A stretch of DNA of 64,000 nucleotides from Phragmites australis (Eukaryota > Streptophyta > Magnoliopsida > Poales > Poaceae). Shown here one piece after another: positions 10,568 to 23,054 of this stretch (its first letter is position 1; every line of letters begins with the position of its first letter). The notes beneath the pieces were generated by a model that searched no databases, was not told the DNA's origin, and was given only the letters and a program-made list of their open reading frames with translations. Made by a program: the position numbers and the translations under genes. Location: the NCBI RefSeq assembly GCF_958298935.1, contig NC_084923.1:34006501-34070500 (forward strand), given 5' to 3'.

Positions 10568-13500
10568 CTGCACGACACAATGGAGGAAGACTCTAGCTCT
10601 GAGGTCTGGTACCTAGACAATGGGGCCAGTAATCACATGACCGATGACAAAGAGAAGTTTAGAGAGCTGGACGAAGGTGTCACTGGCAAGGTGAAGTTCG
10701 GGGATGTCTCCACGGTACAGATCATGGGCTTAGGGTCTATCGTGTTCAGTTGCAAGAACGACGACCAGTGGCTATTGCAGGAAGTCTACTACATTCCAAG
10801 ATTGTGTAGCAACATCATCAGCCTAGGACAACTTACCAAGGTTGGACACAAGGTGATCATGGATGCTGAACATCTACGTGTGTATGATAATAGTCTTGCA
10901 CGGTTGCTGATGAAAGTGAGACGAACTCCAAATCGCCTCTACAAGATCGAGTTGCATCAAGCGATGCCTGTGTGTCTCTTAACTAGCCTTGAAGACCCCG
11001 TGTGGCTTTGGCATGAGAGACTTGGACATGTCAACTTCTTGCTATGAAGCTATTCGTTGACAATGGGATGGCGGCAGGAGTGCCATCGATCACACACCCG
11101 AATGAGTTATGTCACGGGTGTTTGCAAGCAAAGCAGGCGAGGCAGCCGTTCCTGGCAGGGGCAAATTTCAGGGCGGAGAAGCCACTGGAGCTGCTACATG
11201 CTGACCTATGTGGGCCAATCACACCTTCGACTCTCGTCGGTAACAGTTACTTCATGTTAATTGTTGATGATTACTCACAGTGGATGTGGGTGTTTGTGAT
11301 CAAGTCGAAGGACCAAGCTTGCTCCGTATTCAGAAAGTTCAAGTTGTAGGCCAAGAACACGAGCGAGCAATGCATCAAGACGTTGAGGACTAATCGCGGC
11401 GGGGAATTCCTCTCTGGTGTGTTCACTCAGTTATGCGAGGAGGCCGGGATCAAACGCCACCTCACCGCACCAAACACACCACAACAAAATGGCATGGTAG
11501 AGCGGAGGAATAGGACCGTGATGGCGATGGTGAGGTCCCTCCTCAAGAGCATGGACATGCTTGGAAGGTTTTAGGGAGAGGTGATGCAACACGTGGTGTA
11601 TCTGCTGAATCGCCTGCCGACAAAGGCGCTGGACGAACACACCCCATTCGAGAATTGGAATGGAAGGAAGCCACATTTGGCGCACCTTCGTGTGTTCAGC
11701 TGCACTGCACACGCGAAGGTGACAATGCCATTTTTGAATAAGCTCAACGACCGAAGTCAGCCGATGGTGTATCTTGGCGTCGAAGACGGCTACAAGGCGC
11801 ATCATCTCTTTGATCCAAGGCGTGGGAAAATTCATGTAAGTCGTGATGTTAAATTCAATGAAAACATGGATTGGAGCTGGTGTACAAGAACAGGTGGCAG
11901 AGAGCCGCCTGATTTTGATGTTGAGGAGGCGATTAGCACTGAACCGCCAGTGGGTGGTACTATGCCACTTGTGGGTGGTCCAACAGGTGTGCCAACGCCC
12001 ACGGCACATGATGATCTAGCTCCTTCATCGACTCCATTGGCCGGCAAGGTGACGCCGGAAGGGCTAGTAACCAGGAGACGCGCTGTGGCATGCACGACAG
12101 TCGCCTCTCCAACAACCCCCACCAATCTAGTGGTGCTGCTAGCACTTGAATTGTCGGTGGATGATCGAGCCACACCACTATCGAGAGGGAGCAGCAGCAC
12201 TGATGAGGGACCTGTGCGCTATAGGCACATTGACGACATCATGAGAGATGCTCCAAGGGTGGATCTCGATGAAGAGGTGGAAGAAGAGTTCATGCTCGTA
12301 GAGACGGAGGAGCCGTTTTGTTACCTTGAGGCTGCTGGATAGCAGGTCTGGGAGGATGCCATGACCAAGTAGATCGAGCCCATAGAGAAGAATAACACAT
12401 GGACTCTCACAGCATTGCTAGCTGGTCACAAGCCAATCGGGCTCAAATGGGTTTACAAACTGAAAAAGAACTCAGATGGAGATGTGATCAAGCACAAGGT
12501 AAGGCTGGTCGCGAAGGGATATGTGCAGTGGCAAGGAATTGATTTCGAAGAAGTGTTTGCGCCGGTGGCTAGGCTGGACACCATATGAGTCATCCTTGCA
12601 GTTGCAGCAAATCGAGGTTGGCAAGTTCATCATCTAGATGTCAAATTGGCATTATTAAATGGTGAGCTCGAAGAGGAAGTATACATGACCCAGCCGGAGG
12701 GATTTGTAGTGAAGAACAAAGAGCATCTTGTGCTCAAACTCAGTAAGGTGTTGTATGGACTTCGGCAAGCGCCTCGGGCCTGGAATATCTAGCTTGATAG
12801 AAGCTTGAAGCAACTAGGATTTGTGAAGTGTGCTCAAGATCATGCCATATACACAAGAGGAATAGGCCGACATGGAGTTATTGTTGGAGTATATGTTGAT
12901 GATCTCATTGTGATAGGAGAAAGTCCAGAGGAGATTATGGGATTCAAGTAGCAGATGATGACTGAGTTCGAGATGACAAATCTCGGATTGCTCAATTACT
13001 ATCTCGGGATTGAGGTAATGCAAGAAGATGGGCGAATTACAATCAAGCAAATAGCGTATGCGAAGAAGGTTCTTGGTCAATTCGGTATGCTGGATTGCAA
13101 TCCCACAAACTTCCTCATGGAACAGAGGGCGCAACTGCATAAGGATCAAGATGGACAATTGGTTGATGCAACTGAGTATCGTCGCATCATCGGTTGCCTA
13201 AGGTATTTACTCCATACAAGACCTGATCTTTCTTTTGCTGTTAGAGTGGCAAGCAAATTCATGGAGATACCCACGGTGATGCATTACATGGTAGTAAAGC
13301 AGATTTTTCGGTATTTGAAGGGCACTGTGCATTATGGTATTGTGTATACCAGAGGAGGAGAAACAGAGGTGATCACCGGCTACACAGATAGTGATCTGGC
13401 TTGTGACATGGACGACAGAAAGAGTATTGGAGGTATGGCTTTCTATATTAATGATAGCCTGGTGTCATGAAACTCGCTGAAGCAGAAAATAGTTGCTTTG

Positions 13501-13854
13501 TCTTCCTGCGAAGCTGAATCCATGGCTGCAACGGCGGCGGCATGCCAAGCACTGTGGCTTAGAAGTCTATTGGGAGAGCTGACAGGAGAAGAGACCAAGG
13601 CAGTCAAATTATTTGTTGATAACAAATCAGCGATTGCTTTGATGAAGAATCCAGTGTTTCATGGCCGCAGTAAACACATTGACACCAAGTTTTATTTCAT
13701 CCGTGAGTGCGTTAAAGAAGGTCAGATTGAGGTAGATTTCATCTGCAAGGAAGAGCAGCGAGCTAACGCTCTAACGAATGCATTGCCGGCGGTGAAGCTG
13801 GTGGTCATGCGGTATCTTTTGGGAGTTTGTGAACTTGACCCACGACAAGATTAA
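10568..13854 (+). pseudogene. pol: Copia pol: protease, integrase, RT, RNase H
   Basis: The protease motif is WYLDNGASNHMT near 10606, an altered D-T/S-G. The integrase zinc region is around LWHERLGHVNF near 11010. One frameshift occurs near 11040; from 11044 to 13854 the frame is continuous. The integrase core holds DLCGPI and VDDYSQWMWVF. The second catalytic site reads RTNRGGEF, with Asn (11392-11394) where Asp is normal. The Glu site is QQNGMVERRNRT. The RT has QAPRAW and YVDDLIV (near 12893), and the RNase H has YTDSDLA and SSCEAES. Stops: 11347, 11572, 12340, 12370, 12586, 12790, 12949, 13468. Most could derive from one transition in Gln, Trp or Arg codons. Confidence 0.9.
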
Positions 13855-13863
13855 GGGGGAGTA

Positions 13864-14428
13864 TGTTGGATTTAATCCTTGTCGTAGGCCTCGGGAACTC
13901 ATTTATTTCTAGTGCGGAAGGAAGGAGTTCGTATACGGTTCGTATATGGCTATAGCGTCGTTCGTATGTGTGCAGAGTTCGAGTCGGAATCGGATCGTGG
14001 GATGACACGATTCATGTTAGGATTCGGAGTTAGCAGGTCGCTATAAATATGAGTTGTAATCTCTAAATTGTAAGCAAGACACAGAGTCGTGCAAGTCACG
14101 AGTTGAATAGAGTCAAAATTTGCTCCAAAGATTTTTTGCCTTGTTTTATTGTTCTCGTCGAGATACGCGAGATCGTTCTCCACCGAGTAGTATGCGACTT
14201 GAGCCTTACTGGTCGATTGGTGTGATCGAGAGCAGCACATACATGGCGGATAGCCAGACTAGTCATGGTCAGGAACGTACGACTGGTCGCTCAAGCTGGT
14301 CATGATTGGTGGTCGTGAGTTGGCGTGCTCTCATACTTCTGGTCGCTTGGGTGGTCGAGAAACCTGGTTGCTTGAGTTGTCCCGAATCTGGAGTGGTCGC
14401 GCACGTGATCCAGTGGTTGGACCTCACA
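13864..14428 (+). repeat. Right LTR of the copia element
   Basis: Starts TGTTGG right after the purine tract and ends CTCACA. TATA-like TATAAATAT at 14042-14050. It is about 75 bp longer than the left copy, mainly through its intact 5' end and a roughly 28-bp insertion near 14327. Confidence 0.88.
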
Positions 14429-14740
14429 CAATAATCATGATCATCTCCATCTTATAGCCTTCAGATTCATGCCTGCTCAGTAGCAAATCCAAAATTAAGT
14501 CTATCACTAGTGTAGTTCTTTACTATCAAAAGGCAACCCATGGGATCCGTCACAGCTCGAAAAGCAGCTAAAATAGAATCAATAGGTGGAGAAGCAAAGA
14601 CACCTCTAGAAACAGCGATAATCAAAATCTCTAGCCCAACAAATCCAGCATGAGCTGGCTCATGGCCACTTCCACCACCTGATATGACCGCAACTTTGTC
14701 ATAGGCACCACGAGCGACATTAGCATGAAGAACAACCTTA
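14429..14740 (-). pseudogene. Dihydroxyacetone kinase (DhaK domain) fragment
   Basis: On the minus strand, starting at about 14739, the frame reads [20 protein letters not shown] followed directly by [15 protein letters not shown], the signature of the dihydroxyacetone kinase K domain (substrate-binding part of the enzyme that phosphorylates dihydroxyacetone). Downstream are [15 protein letters not shown] and [18 protein letters not shown]. Collinearity is lost at a stop near 14480, with a one-base shift before SEGYKMEM. About 105 residues of a protein of nearly 600 are present, and the homology is cut exactly at the copia right LTR end. It lies directly against the aspartic-protease fragment in the same orientation, which no normal gene would have. 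Confidence 0.82.
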
Positions 14741-14931
14741 CTCTGACGCAGGGAGTTCGGTCACAAAGAACCCGGTGGTTGAGCTCCTATCTCCATAGGT
14801 GATCCTGAACTGGCACGGCGATGTCGATGTGCAGGTGGGCGGCACGCTACCATAGTTGTCCACACATAACTCCTGATAGCACACCACCGTGCTCCTGCTC
14901 CCCGCGGGGTCGTACTGCGTCAGCTTTATCC
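14741..14931 (-). pseudogene. Pepsin-type aspartic protease fragment
   Basis: The minus-strand frame contains YDPAGSRSTVVCYQELCVDN, then SPCQFRITYGDRSSTTGFFV. These correspond to the N-lobe just after the first active-site Asp of plant nepenthesin-like/A1B aspartic proteases (YDP..S.S...C.QE.C and ITYGDGS..GFFV). Neither catalytic Asp lies in the fragment. It is joined to the dihydroxyacetone-kinase fragment within a few bases at about 14740. The upstream part (right, to about 15285) is a Ser/Pro/Ala-rich open frame that may be a third captured piece but cannot be identified. Confidence 0.7.
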
Positions 14932-16101
14932 CGAGGACACAGCATAGCAGGAAAAGAAGCGATGGCTGGCTTCGGCGAAGGGTGGCGATGGGTAACCGAG
15001 ATGTGATGGTCGGCGGATGTCTCGGTATAGCCGCGACCACCAACCGTGAAGGTGCAGCTGGCAGGCAGAACGGCGGGAGGCTACAATTGACGACGTGGCT
15101 GGAGGTGGTGCGAGCGGCGGTGCAGCAGGTGGTGGCGCGCGCGCGGCTAGAGCAGCAGCGACGTTCGCAGCTGAGGGCAGAAGCTCGTGACGGCGAGGTG
15201 GGAGGGGCGATGGGGAAGCGTAGCGTGGTGGTGGCGACGATCGGCTATGGTGGGCCAGCGGGGAGGCGACTGGGCACAGCGGCAAATCGGCAGAGAGGCG
15301 GCGATATCGAAAAAACCGTGAGGTGGCTAGGCTTGCTACGAGTTATAGATTGTCAAAAATGGACATTTAAAAAGTCAAATGGGTTCGTCTTAATGAGATT
15401 TATACAGCTGTAGTCTTCTATCGTTCATATGAGCAATAGATATAAAAATCAACTATTTTGTATTCATGGCCAACATATTTTCTTCTCCTTTTTATTTCTT
15501 TTTTTTTAATATTTGGTATTACATGTTGACACACTTAGACTATGGGTCCTAAGAAACCATATATGATATCCCGTCTATTTTTATTGTTTATGTTGTAGTA
15601 CCCATATCGCGCATAAATATATTCTCTTTCTTTTTTGTTTCCATTTCCTTGCAATATTGAGATAGTTGAGGAAAGCTAAAAAATGGCAGTATTGAGCGAT
15701 TTTATTCTCTTTCTGTATATTTTTCTCTTTCTAGACACACTAGGTCATTGATGGTGCAACATTTTATTCAATCTCTACAGACCTCATATCATGTACAAAT
15801 ATATTTTCTTTCTTTTTTTCATTTCCTTCCAATGTTGAGATAATATTTGGTAATAGAAATTACTTACATAAATTCATTTATTTCTTTGTGAACTCCATCT
15901 TGGGTACAAATATGATTCTAATTTGATGATCTACACGTGCAACTGTAACTTGGACCAGTGGTGTGGAGGAAGCTTCTATGCCAATGTTGTTCAAAGTTCC
16001 ATTTTGTGTAAACTATATGCCCAAACATGAAAAGCTAACATGAACTTTCGTCTTGCATAGAAGTAGCAAAACCTTGTACAAATTATGATATCTTGAGATA
16101 G
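14932..16101. other. GC-rich then AT-rich noncoding DNA
   Basis: 14932-15330 is GC-rich with low-complexity frames on both strands. 15400-16100 is AT-rich. A roughly 70-bp imperfect direct repeat occurs at about 15595-15668 and 15778-15846 (tttctttctttttt...catttcctt). No gene recognised. Confidence 0.4.
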
Positions 16102-16106
16102 CCTCT
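16102..16106. repeat. Target-site duplication, left copy (CCTCT)
   Basis: Identical to 25419-25423 on the other side of the Sirevirus-like element, so this insertion is still flanked by its original host DNA. Confidence 0.85.
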
Positions 16107-17538
16107 GGTGAGATCATGTGATGAAAAATTGGTTTGTTTGATGAAATTGGCAAAGCAAAGTGATTTAGCATAATGATATTTGGTTGATGTTCATAAGTTG
16201 CTAAGATATGCTTCGATATCATAGTTGGATTGATGCGCTATCATTAGTTGGGTATGCTTATGTTAGCGTGTTGGTTTTGCTTAGGGTTTGCGTGATGTTG
16301 CGTGAACTGACCTTGAGTCAAGTTGGGAAGGACTTGTTCTCGTACTCTATTATTGTTTGATTAATGTGCATGTGTTGGTTGAAGGCGAATGTAATCGATG
16401 ACGGATCGACGAACTAAGTTCAGGGAGGAACTGAGGTTCGGCGACTAGGTTCAGGAGGAACTAAGGTCGTGGTGATCGAGGATGTCATGCGGGACGTTCG
16501 AGTTGAGAGAACAATGCATATGGAGACAAGCCTTCGCGATGGACACAGAAGGCGATCTGATCGTGAGAGGATGTGAAGACTAATTCGTGTTCAAGTTGTA
16601 GCAGACACGAGGGAGTCATGTGGTGGCTGAACTTGAGACAAGAGATAGTGTCGGAGACAGACTCTGAGTTGGTTACGTATATGCATGTGTGCATGGGAGA
16701 TGTGTATACATGATTACGTAAGAGTTGTTGGCTAATTAGATTAATTAGCGGAAGTTGTTTGCCCTCTTGTGATTAGAGGAGGATAGAGACCAAATTGAAT
16801 ATGATAAGGAGTTGTAGTTTGATTCGGTCACGTTTGTGCGTGTGGCTACCCTATAAATAGAGAGGTCTGTTGTATTGGGTAGTATGAGAGCGCAGAACGT
16901 AGCAGAGAGATAGAGAAACTCAAGAGAGAGCTGTTTTGGGATTTCGTGAAAATTCTTGTTGGATGCTTTGGAGAGGCATCTTGTAAACTCATCTATGCAA
17001 TGAAAATCAAGTTTCGTTAGTTGATGAGTTGCTGATTCAGAATTTTCTCTATGTTCTATATTTTTCTTGTTTGGTTTTGGTTTTTGATTGATCTTGTGCT
17101 TTTATCAAGTTTCATCTTGGTTCAATCCATCCAAAACCTTGCTAGAATATCTAGTGTTTGATCTGAGAAAATTTTGAGTGGATTTTCTTTGTTCTCGAGT
17201 AGCTTTTTGTCAACTCGACTAAGTTTTGATCTACTCGATACTGATTGACACAGTCTACTTCGACTAGGAATAACTTTTGATCCATATATCTGATTTACTC
17301 AATATATGTTGGGTTAGTTTCGTATTTGAATCTAGTTTCTACTTATAAAATTTGAGAGCAATCCGACCAGCAGATCTTTCTATACATTATTTTTACTAGA
17401 GTGTGTACATTCTGTTTCGAGTGGAATATTGAGTATAAATCGAGTTTCGATTTGGGTGAGCTAATCTTTGAATTTGGTTTCCGCAATCATTCACCCCCTC
17501 CCTCTAATTGGGTATTTTGCACTTATTCCAATCTTACA
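16107..17538 (+). repeat. Left LTR of the Sirevirus-like element
   Basis: 1432 bp, starts GGTGAGATC (TG expected) and ends CTTACA. TATAAATA at 16852-16859 is a likely core promoter. The right copy differs by scattered substitutions and small indels, including a missing roughly 20-bp block in the right copy near 24657, so the insertion is not recent. Confidence 0.9.
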
Positions 17539-17593
17539 ATTGGTATCAAAGCCTTAATCTTTTCTAATTGACCTTAATCGGTAATTAGAAATA

Positions 17594-18815
17594 TGGCTTT
17601 AGATAGGTATTTCACAAAACCTTATGTTTTCGATAGAGTTGATTTTCAATTTTGGAAGGCGAAGATAGAGGCCTATATTCAAGCATAGGGCTTTGCACGT
17701 CTACAAGCCATATGTGGTCCCTGAGAATAATGAAGTGACGGCACAGAACATATCTCATGTGGAGGCGAATAGCAAGGCAAGGAACCTGATCATCTAAGGC
17801 TTGGGAAGGAGCGACTTTAATCGAGTAATTCATCTCAAATCGGCGTGCGAGGTATGGAAAGCACTCTGTGATTATCATGAAGGTTTAAATACAATTAAAG
17901 AGGTACATCAAGATTTATTTAAGAAAGATTACACACGTTTTGAGATGAAGCCTGGTGAGTCACTAGATGATTTCTTTGCTTGGTTTAATAACATTCTTGG
18001 TAATTTGTGTGCTGTTAATATTACATATACTGATGCTGAGAATGCACGTCAATTACTAAGAGCTTTAGATATGTCAGTGTGGGAGAAGAAAGTTACATCT
18101 ATTAGAGAATCTACTGTCACGAGTTCACTTACATTAGATGTACTTTATTCTAAATTGAAAACTCATAAGTTAGATGTTTTTGCTAGGAAGAACGTTGATA
18201 AATCAATTTGCTTTGGTCTCTCAACCCAACATGTCTCATATTGAATCTTCTTCATCAAGTTTTTTATTATCTTTCATATCTTCACTAACCGATGATCAGC
18301 TTGAGTTGATTCCTGAAGAAGATTTAGCACTACTTTCTACTCGGTTCTCTAAAGCATTACAGAATGTGCGTATGAGGAAGAGAGGAAGTGGAGGTCCTCC
18401 AAGATGCTATGAATGTGGTGATCTCAACCACATTCGTTCCAATTATCCTAAGCTTACAGATAAAGCATCAAAAGAGGAGAAGGAGACAAAGAAGCAATCG
18501 TTCAACGACAAGAAGAAAAAGAGCTTTCTCAATCGCAAGGTTGTGCATCTAGTTCTTTCAACGCTCGAACAAGTCAACTTGAGTGAGGTTGATTCAGAGA
18601 GCAGCGAGGATGACACAACAACTAAGAGCAAGGCATTGCGTGATTTGACTAGTTTGTGTCTCATGGCAAGCAACAAAGAAAGCTCAACCGAGGATGAACT
18701 TGACAGTGATGTTAATGAGGTATTACCTACATATGATGATCTATTTAATGCCGTTGTTCGTCTTGGTATACTCTTAAAGAAATGTAACAAAAAATTAAGA
18801 AACATGATGTTTTAA
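17594..18815 (+). pseudogene. gag: Sirevirus-like gag
   Basis: Starts at ATG 17594 (MALDRYFTKPYVFDRVDFQF) and is broken by a TAG near 17687 and frameshifts before 17801. The main gag homology at 17801-18244 (VIHLKSACEVWKALCDYHEG, KPGESLDDFFAWFNNILGNL) matches the copia UBN2-type gag domain. A degenerate zinc knuckle near 18405-18450 reads CYECGDLNHIRSNY, with Tyr replacing the last Cys. An acidic Ser/Asp/Glu-rich stretch follows. Gag would normally build the particle; this copy cannot make an intact protein. Confidence 0.82.
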
Positions 18816-19850
18816 TTGAATCGCTTAATTCTGAAATTGCAAGACTTAAGGCTTTAATTCTTGATGATGATGCTTGCAAGTCATGTGACTTAGTTTATTC
18901 TGAGCTCACTTCTCTTAGAGATGTCATGCTTCTACTCTTGAGAAACTTAGAGAAGAAATTGAGAAAATGAGAAACTTGTTGTATTGAATTGCAAACATGT
19001 TAAAAATTCAAGTTGTTCAACATCTGATTTGCATGATTCAATTTTCTCTTCTAATTGCTCAATTCCTAAATTGAAGTTGCATGATGCTAATACTAGAGTT
19101 TCTCAAATAGCTAATGACATGATTACTCATGAGGTTCTTTCATGTTCTAACTGTCGCAAACAAAAGAAACCCATGAGTGTTGCTTGTGATAAGTGCCCAA
19201 CTCTTTCTAAACAGGTTGATTACTTGAAAGAAACTTTATAATGTTTTTCTAAGGGAAAGAAAAATCTGAACCTGATTTTAGATTCATCTAAGTCAAGTAC
19301 ATGTAAATAAGGTTTAGGTTTTGATCCCTATGCTTGTTCTAAGATTAATGCACCCACTATTGTAAGAACTCTTGGTTGTGGCAAATTTGAAACTCTTGTT
19401 GAATATGAACCTAAGAAGGATGTTTTTAAGTCTGCTGGATTTTTATCCTCTACAATGAATGCAAATGTTGCTTCTTTTTCAAAATCCATATATCGGGTTA
19501 AGTACACTTGCACTCATTGTGGTAGAGATGGATATTTAATAGATTTTTGTTTTAGACTAGCTAAACAGAAAAAGAAAGAAAAGTCTAAGGCTAGATCTAA
19601 TTTGCGAAAGGCACGTTTTATCTCTCGTGAGGTTGTGCAACTCAGTTTGTGCCTCAGGTGAAACAATCATCACCTTTTACTACTTGTGTAACTCGAGTTG
19701 CTACTCGAGCTTCTCAAGTTAAGTCTACTCGGGCTCCTTGAGTTTTGCCTACTCGTGTCGTTGGTCAAGTGACTCAGTACTGGATTCCTAAAAACTTTAT
19801 TACTAACCCCAGTACTGAGCCCTCGATATCTTTTGTTTACTTGTAGGCTT
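18816..19850 (+). pseudogene. Gag C-terminal region with second degenerate zinc finger
   Basis: Fragmented open frames continue between gag and protease. At 19455-19661 the segment YTCTHCGRDGYLIDFC looks like a CCHC knuckle whose His is now Tyr, followed by a Lys-rich tail. Two knuckle-like motifs in gag are a reported Sirevirus trait. Several stops and shifts separate these pieces. Confidence 0.6.
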
Positions 19851-22800
19851 CTCGATCGAGGAAGGAGAACATTTGGTTAGTCGATTCCGGATGCTCACGC
19901 CACATGTCCGGTGATAAAAATTGGTTCCCCTCCCTTGTACGTGCATCTCGTGCTGAAAGTGTTACTTTTGGAGATACTTCTTCTACATCAGTTGTTGCAA
20001 AAGGTACAGTGCAGGTAAATGATAAGTTTATGTTCAAGGATGTTGCTTTAGTCGAGAACTTAAAATTTAACTTGCTTTCTGTCTCACAAATGATTGATGA
20101 AAACCTTGAGGTGCGCTTTAAGAAAAATGAATGTAAAATATTAGATACTTTAGGTGATCTGGTTTTTAAAATCTCACGTTTTGGAAGAGTTTTTAAGGCT
20201 GATTTTGATGCATCACCTTCTTCTAAACTTAGATGTCTTGTTGCTAATATTTCTAAAGATTTATTCTTTTGGCATCGTAGATTTGGTCATGTTGATATAG
20301 ATCATCTCACTCGAGTTAGTGGTTTAGATCTTATTCGTGGCTTGCCTAAGCTTAAGGGTGATAGCGAGTTAGTTTGCTCTTTTTGTAGACACGGTAAAAT
20401 GCATTCAGGTTCACATCCACCTATTACCATGGTTATGACAAATGCACCCGGTCAACTTTTACACCTTGATACTGTTGGTTCTTCTAGAGTACATTCTTTG
20501 GAGTTATTGGTATGTGCTTGTTATTGTTGATGATTTCTTTAGATATTCTTGGGTTTATTTTATGGCATCTAAGGATGAAGCTTTTGGTTATTTTAGAAAT
20601 TTAGTTTTTAGATTGTCTAGTGATCTCCCCGGATCTTTGAGAGCGATTAGAAGTGATAATGGAACAGAACTTAAGAATTCTTCTTTTGATCACTTTTGTG
20701 CTGAGAAAGGTATTGAACATCAATTTTCATCACCTAGAGTTCCTCAACAAAATGGTGTAGTTAAAAGAAAGAATAGAACTCTGGTCGAGATGGCTAGGAC
20801 CATGTTAGATGAATTTTCTACTACTAGAAAATTTTGGGCTGAAGCTATATTTATTGCTTGTTATGTTTCAAATCATGTTTTCTTGAGATCTAAATTGGGT
20901 AAAACTTCATATGAGCTGCGGCTTGGATATAGCCCTAGTGTATCTCACTTTCGAGTTTTTGGCTGCAAGTGCTTTTGTGCTGAAATCTAGAAATTTGGAT
21001 AAGTTTGAGTCCAGATCAACAAATGGTATTTTTCTTGGATATCCTACTCATAATCGTGGCTATCGAGTGCTTGTTTTGGAGACTAACAAAATTGTTGAAA
21101 CCTGTGAGGTTACTTTTGATGAGACTAGTCCTGGAACTAGATCAAGTGGTGCAGGTATAGGTACATATATTCAGGGGGAGTTCAAGGGTATTTTTGTCGA
21201 TGATGATGAGGTCGATAAGGATGAGATTTTAACTCTGATGATACAGCTAGTTGTAGATCCCTTGACACCTTCGATCACTTTAGCTACAGTTGAACATTCT
21301 CAAGCTACTACATCATCTGTGCGTGTTGAAGGAAAAGAAGAGATTGCTTCTCGAGTGACAGCTCCTTTGCACATTCAATGGAGTCATCTACCTGATCAGA
21401 TGATTGGAGATTTGCATGAGTGAGTCACACGGTCCAGGTTTATTGATTCTAATTCTTATGCTCATTTAGCTTTTGCTGATTCTTTTCAACCCAAAGATGT
21501 TTCACATGCATTAACTGATGAATCTTGGATCAATGTCATGCATGAGGAACTTGAAAATTTTGAACGCAACCAAGTATGGAAGCTTGTCGCACCTCCTCCG
21601 GATCATACACATATCGGTATTAAATGGGTTTCAAAAATAAAAAAGTGAGGATTGTGTTGTTAGAAACAAAGCTAGACTTGAAGCTCAAGGTTTTACACAG
21701 GTAGAAGAGCTAGATTTTGAGGAAACTTTTGCTCCTGCTGCTAGACTAGAAGCCATTAGAATTCTTTTAGCTTTTGCTGCATCTAAAGGCTTTAGATTAT
21801 ATTAAATGTATGTCAAAAGTGCTTTTCTGAATGACTGCATAAATGAAGAGATTTATGTTAAGCAACCACCTAGTTTGAAAGTCCTAAATATCCAGATTAT
21901 GTATACAAGTTGTTGAAAGCTTTGTATAGCTTAAAACAAGCTCCTAGAGCGTGGTATGATTGGTTTAAAACCTTCTTGCTTGAAAAGGGTTTTGAAATGG
22001 GAAAAGTGGACAAGACGTTGTTTGTGCTCAAGCATGGTAATGATCAACTATTTACTCAGATTTATGTAGATGATATCATCTTTGGTTGTTCTTCTCATGC
22101 TTTGGTGTCCCAGTTTTCAGAAATGATGAGCAGGGAATTTGAGATGAGTATGATGGGTGAACTAACGTATTTTTTGGGACTTCAAGTCAAACAAACCAAA
22201 GAAGGTACTTTTATTCATCAAAGTAAGTATACACGAGACCTGTTACGACGTTTTGAGATGGAAAATAGCAAGCCGATCATGACACCTATTGGAGCAACAA
22301 AACACTTGATCCTGATGAAGATGGTGAGCCAGTTGATCAAAAAGAATATAGAAGTATGATTTGATCACTTTTGTATCTCACCGTTTCAAGGCCAGGCATA
22401 CAATTTGCTGTATACTTGTGTGCACGATTTCAAACTTCCCCACGTGCTTCACATCGACAAGCTATCAAACAGATTCTAAGGTATATTCATGGAACTCAAG
22501 ATTTTGGTATTTGGCTTTCTGCTTCTTCATCTATTAGCTTAAGAGCTTTTTCTGATGTTGATTTTGGAGGTCGTAGAATTGATAGATAAAGTACATCTGG
22601 TACATATCATTTATTGGGTAATTCTCTTGTTGCATGGTCATCTAGGAAACAATCCTCTGTTGCACAATCTACTGCTAAATCTGAATATGTAGCTGTTGCT
22701 AGTTGTTGTTCACAAATTATTTGGATAGTTACTACACTTAAAAATTATGGGGTTAATTTAGAAAGTGTTCCAATTTTCTTTGATAACACTAGTGCTATAA

Positions 22801-23054
22801 GTATTGCTAAAAATCTTGTGCAACATTCTCGGACTAAACACATTGATATCAAATTTCATTTTCTTAGAGACAATGTTGAAAAAGGAAACATTGAACTTCT
22901 TCGTGTGAATACTGAACACCAATTGGCAGAATTTTCACAAAACCTTTGGATTCTTCTCGGTTTACTTTTCTTCAGGGAGAACTTAGCGTTATTCATCATA
23001 TGGGATTGTTTTGAGGGGGAGTTTTTATATTGTAGAACTTGTCGAAGTTTATAA
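19851..23054 (+). pseudogene. pol: Sirevirus-like pol: protease, integrase, RT, RNase H
   Basis: Protease: IWLVDSGCSRHMSGD near 19869, with the DSG triad intact. Integrase zinc region: FFWHRRFGHVD...CSFCRHGKM. Core: HLDTVG, VIVDDFFRYSW, IRSDNGTELKN, then QQNGVVKRKNRT where Lys stands in place of the catalytic Glu (near 20760). A frameshift occurs around 20500 and more around 21000-21900. RT: LKALYSLKQAPRAWYDWF and YVDDIIFG (22063-22086). RNase H: DVDFGG and AQSTAKSEYVAVASCC, ending near 23050. Multiple stops and shifts make it inactive; reverse transcription and integration cannot be supported by this copy. Confidence 0.88.

Larger units (their letters stand above)
9014..14428 (+). mobile_element. 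Decayed Ty1/copia LTR retrotransposon
   Basis: Two direct repeats (about 9014-9504 and 13864-14428) flank a gag-pol region in copia order: gag, zinc knuckle, protease, integrase, reverse transcriptase, RNase H. A primer-binding site matching the initiator tRNA-Met end follows the left LTR and an AAGGGGGAGTA polypurine tract precedes the right LTR. At least ten in-frame stops, one small deletion in gag and one frameshift make it non-autonomous. The left LTR lacks about 45 bp present at the right LTR start, and the flanks share no target duplication. The left edge was therefore rearranged after insertion. Confidence 0.93.

Noticed and set aside
11431..12009. 192-codon minus-strand open frame
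   Set aside because: Antisense shadow of copia integrase.
15061..15285. Possible third captured gene fragment (Ser/Pro/Ala-rich, minus strand)
   Set aside because: Only low-complexity composition; not enough to name or to call a feature on its own.
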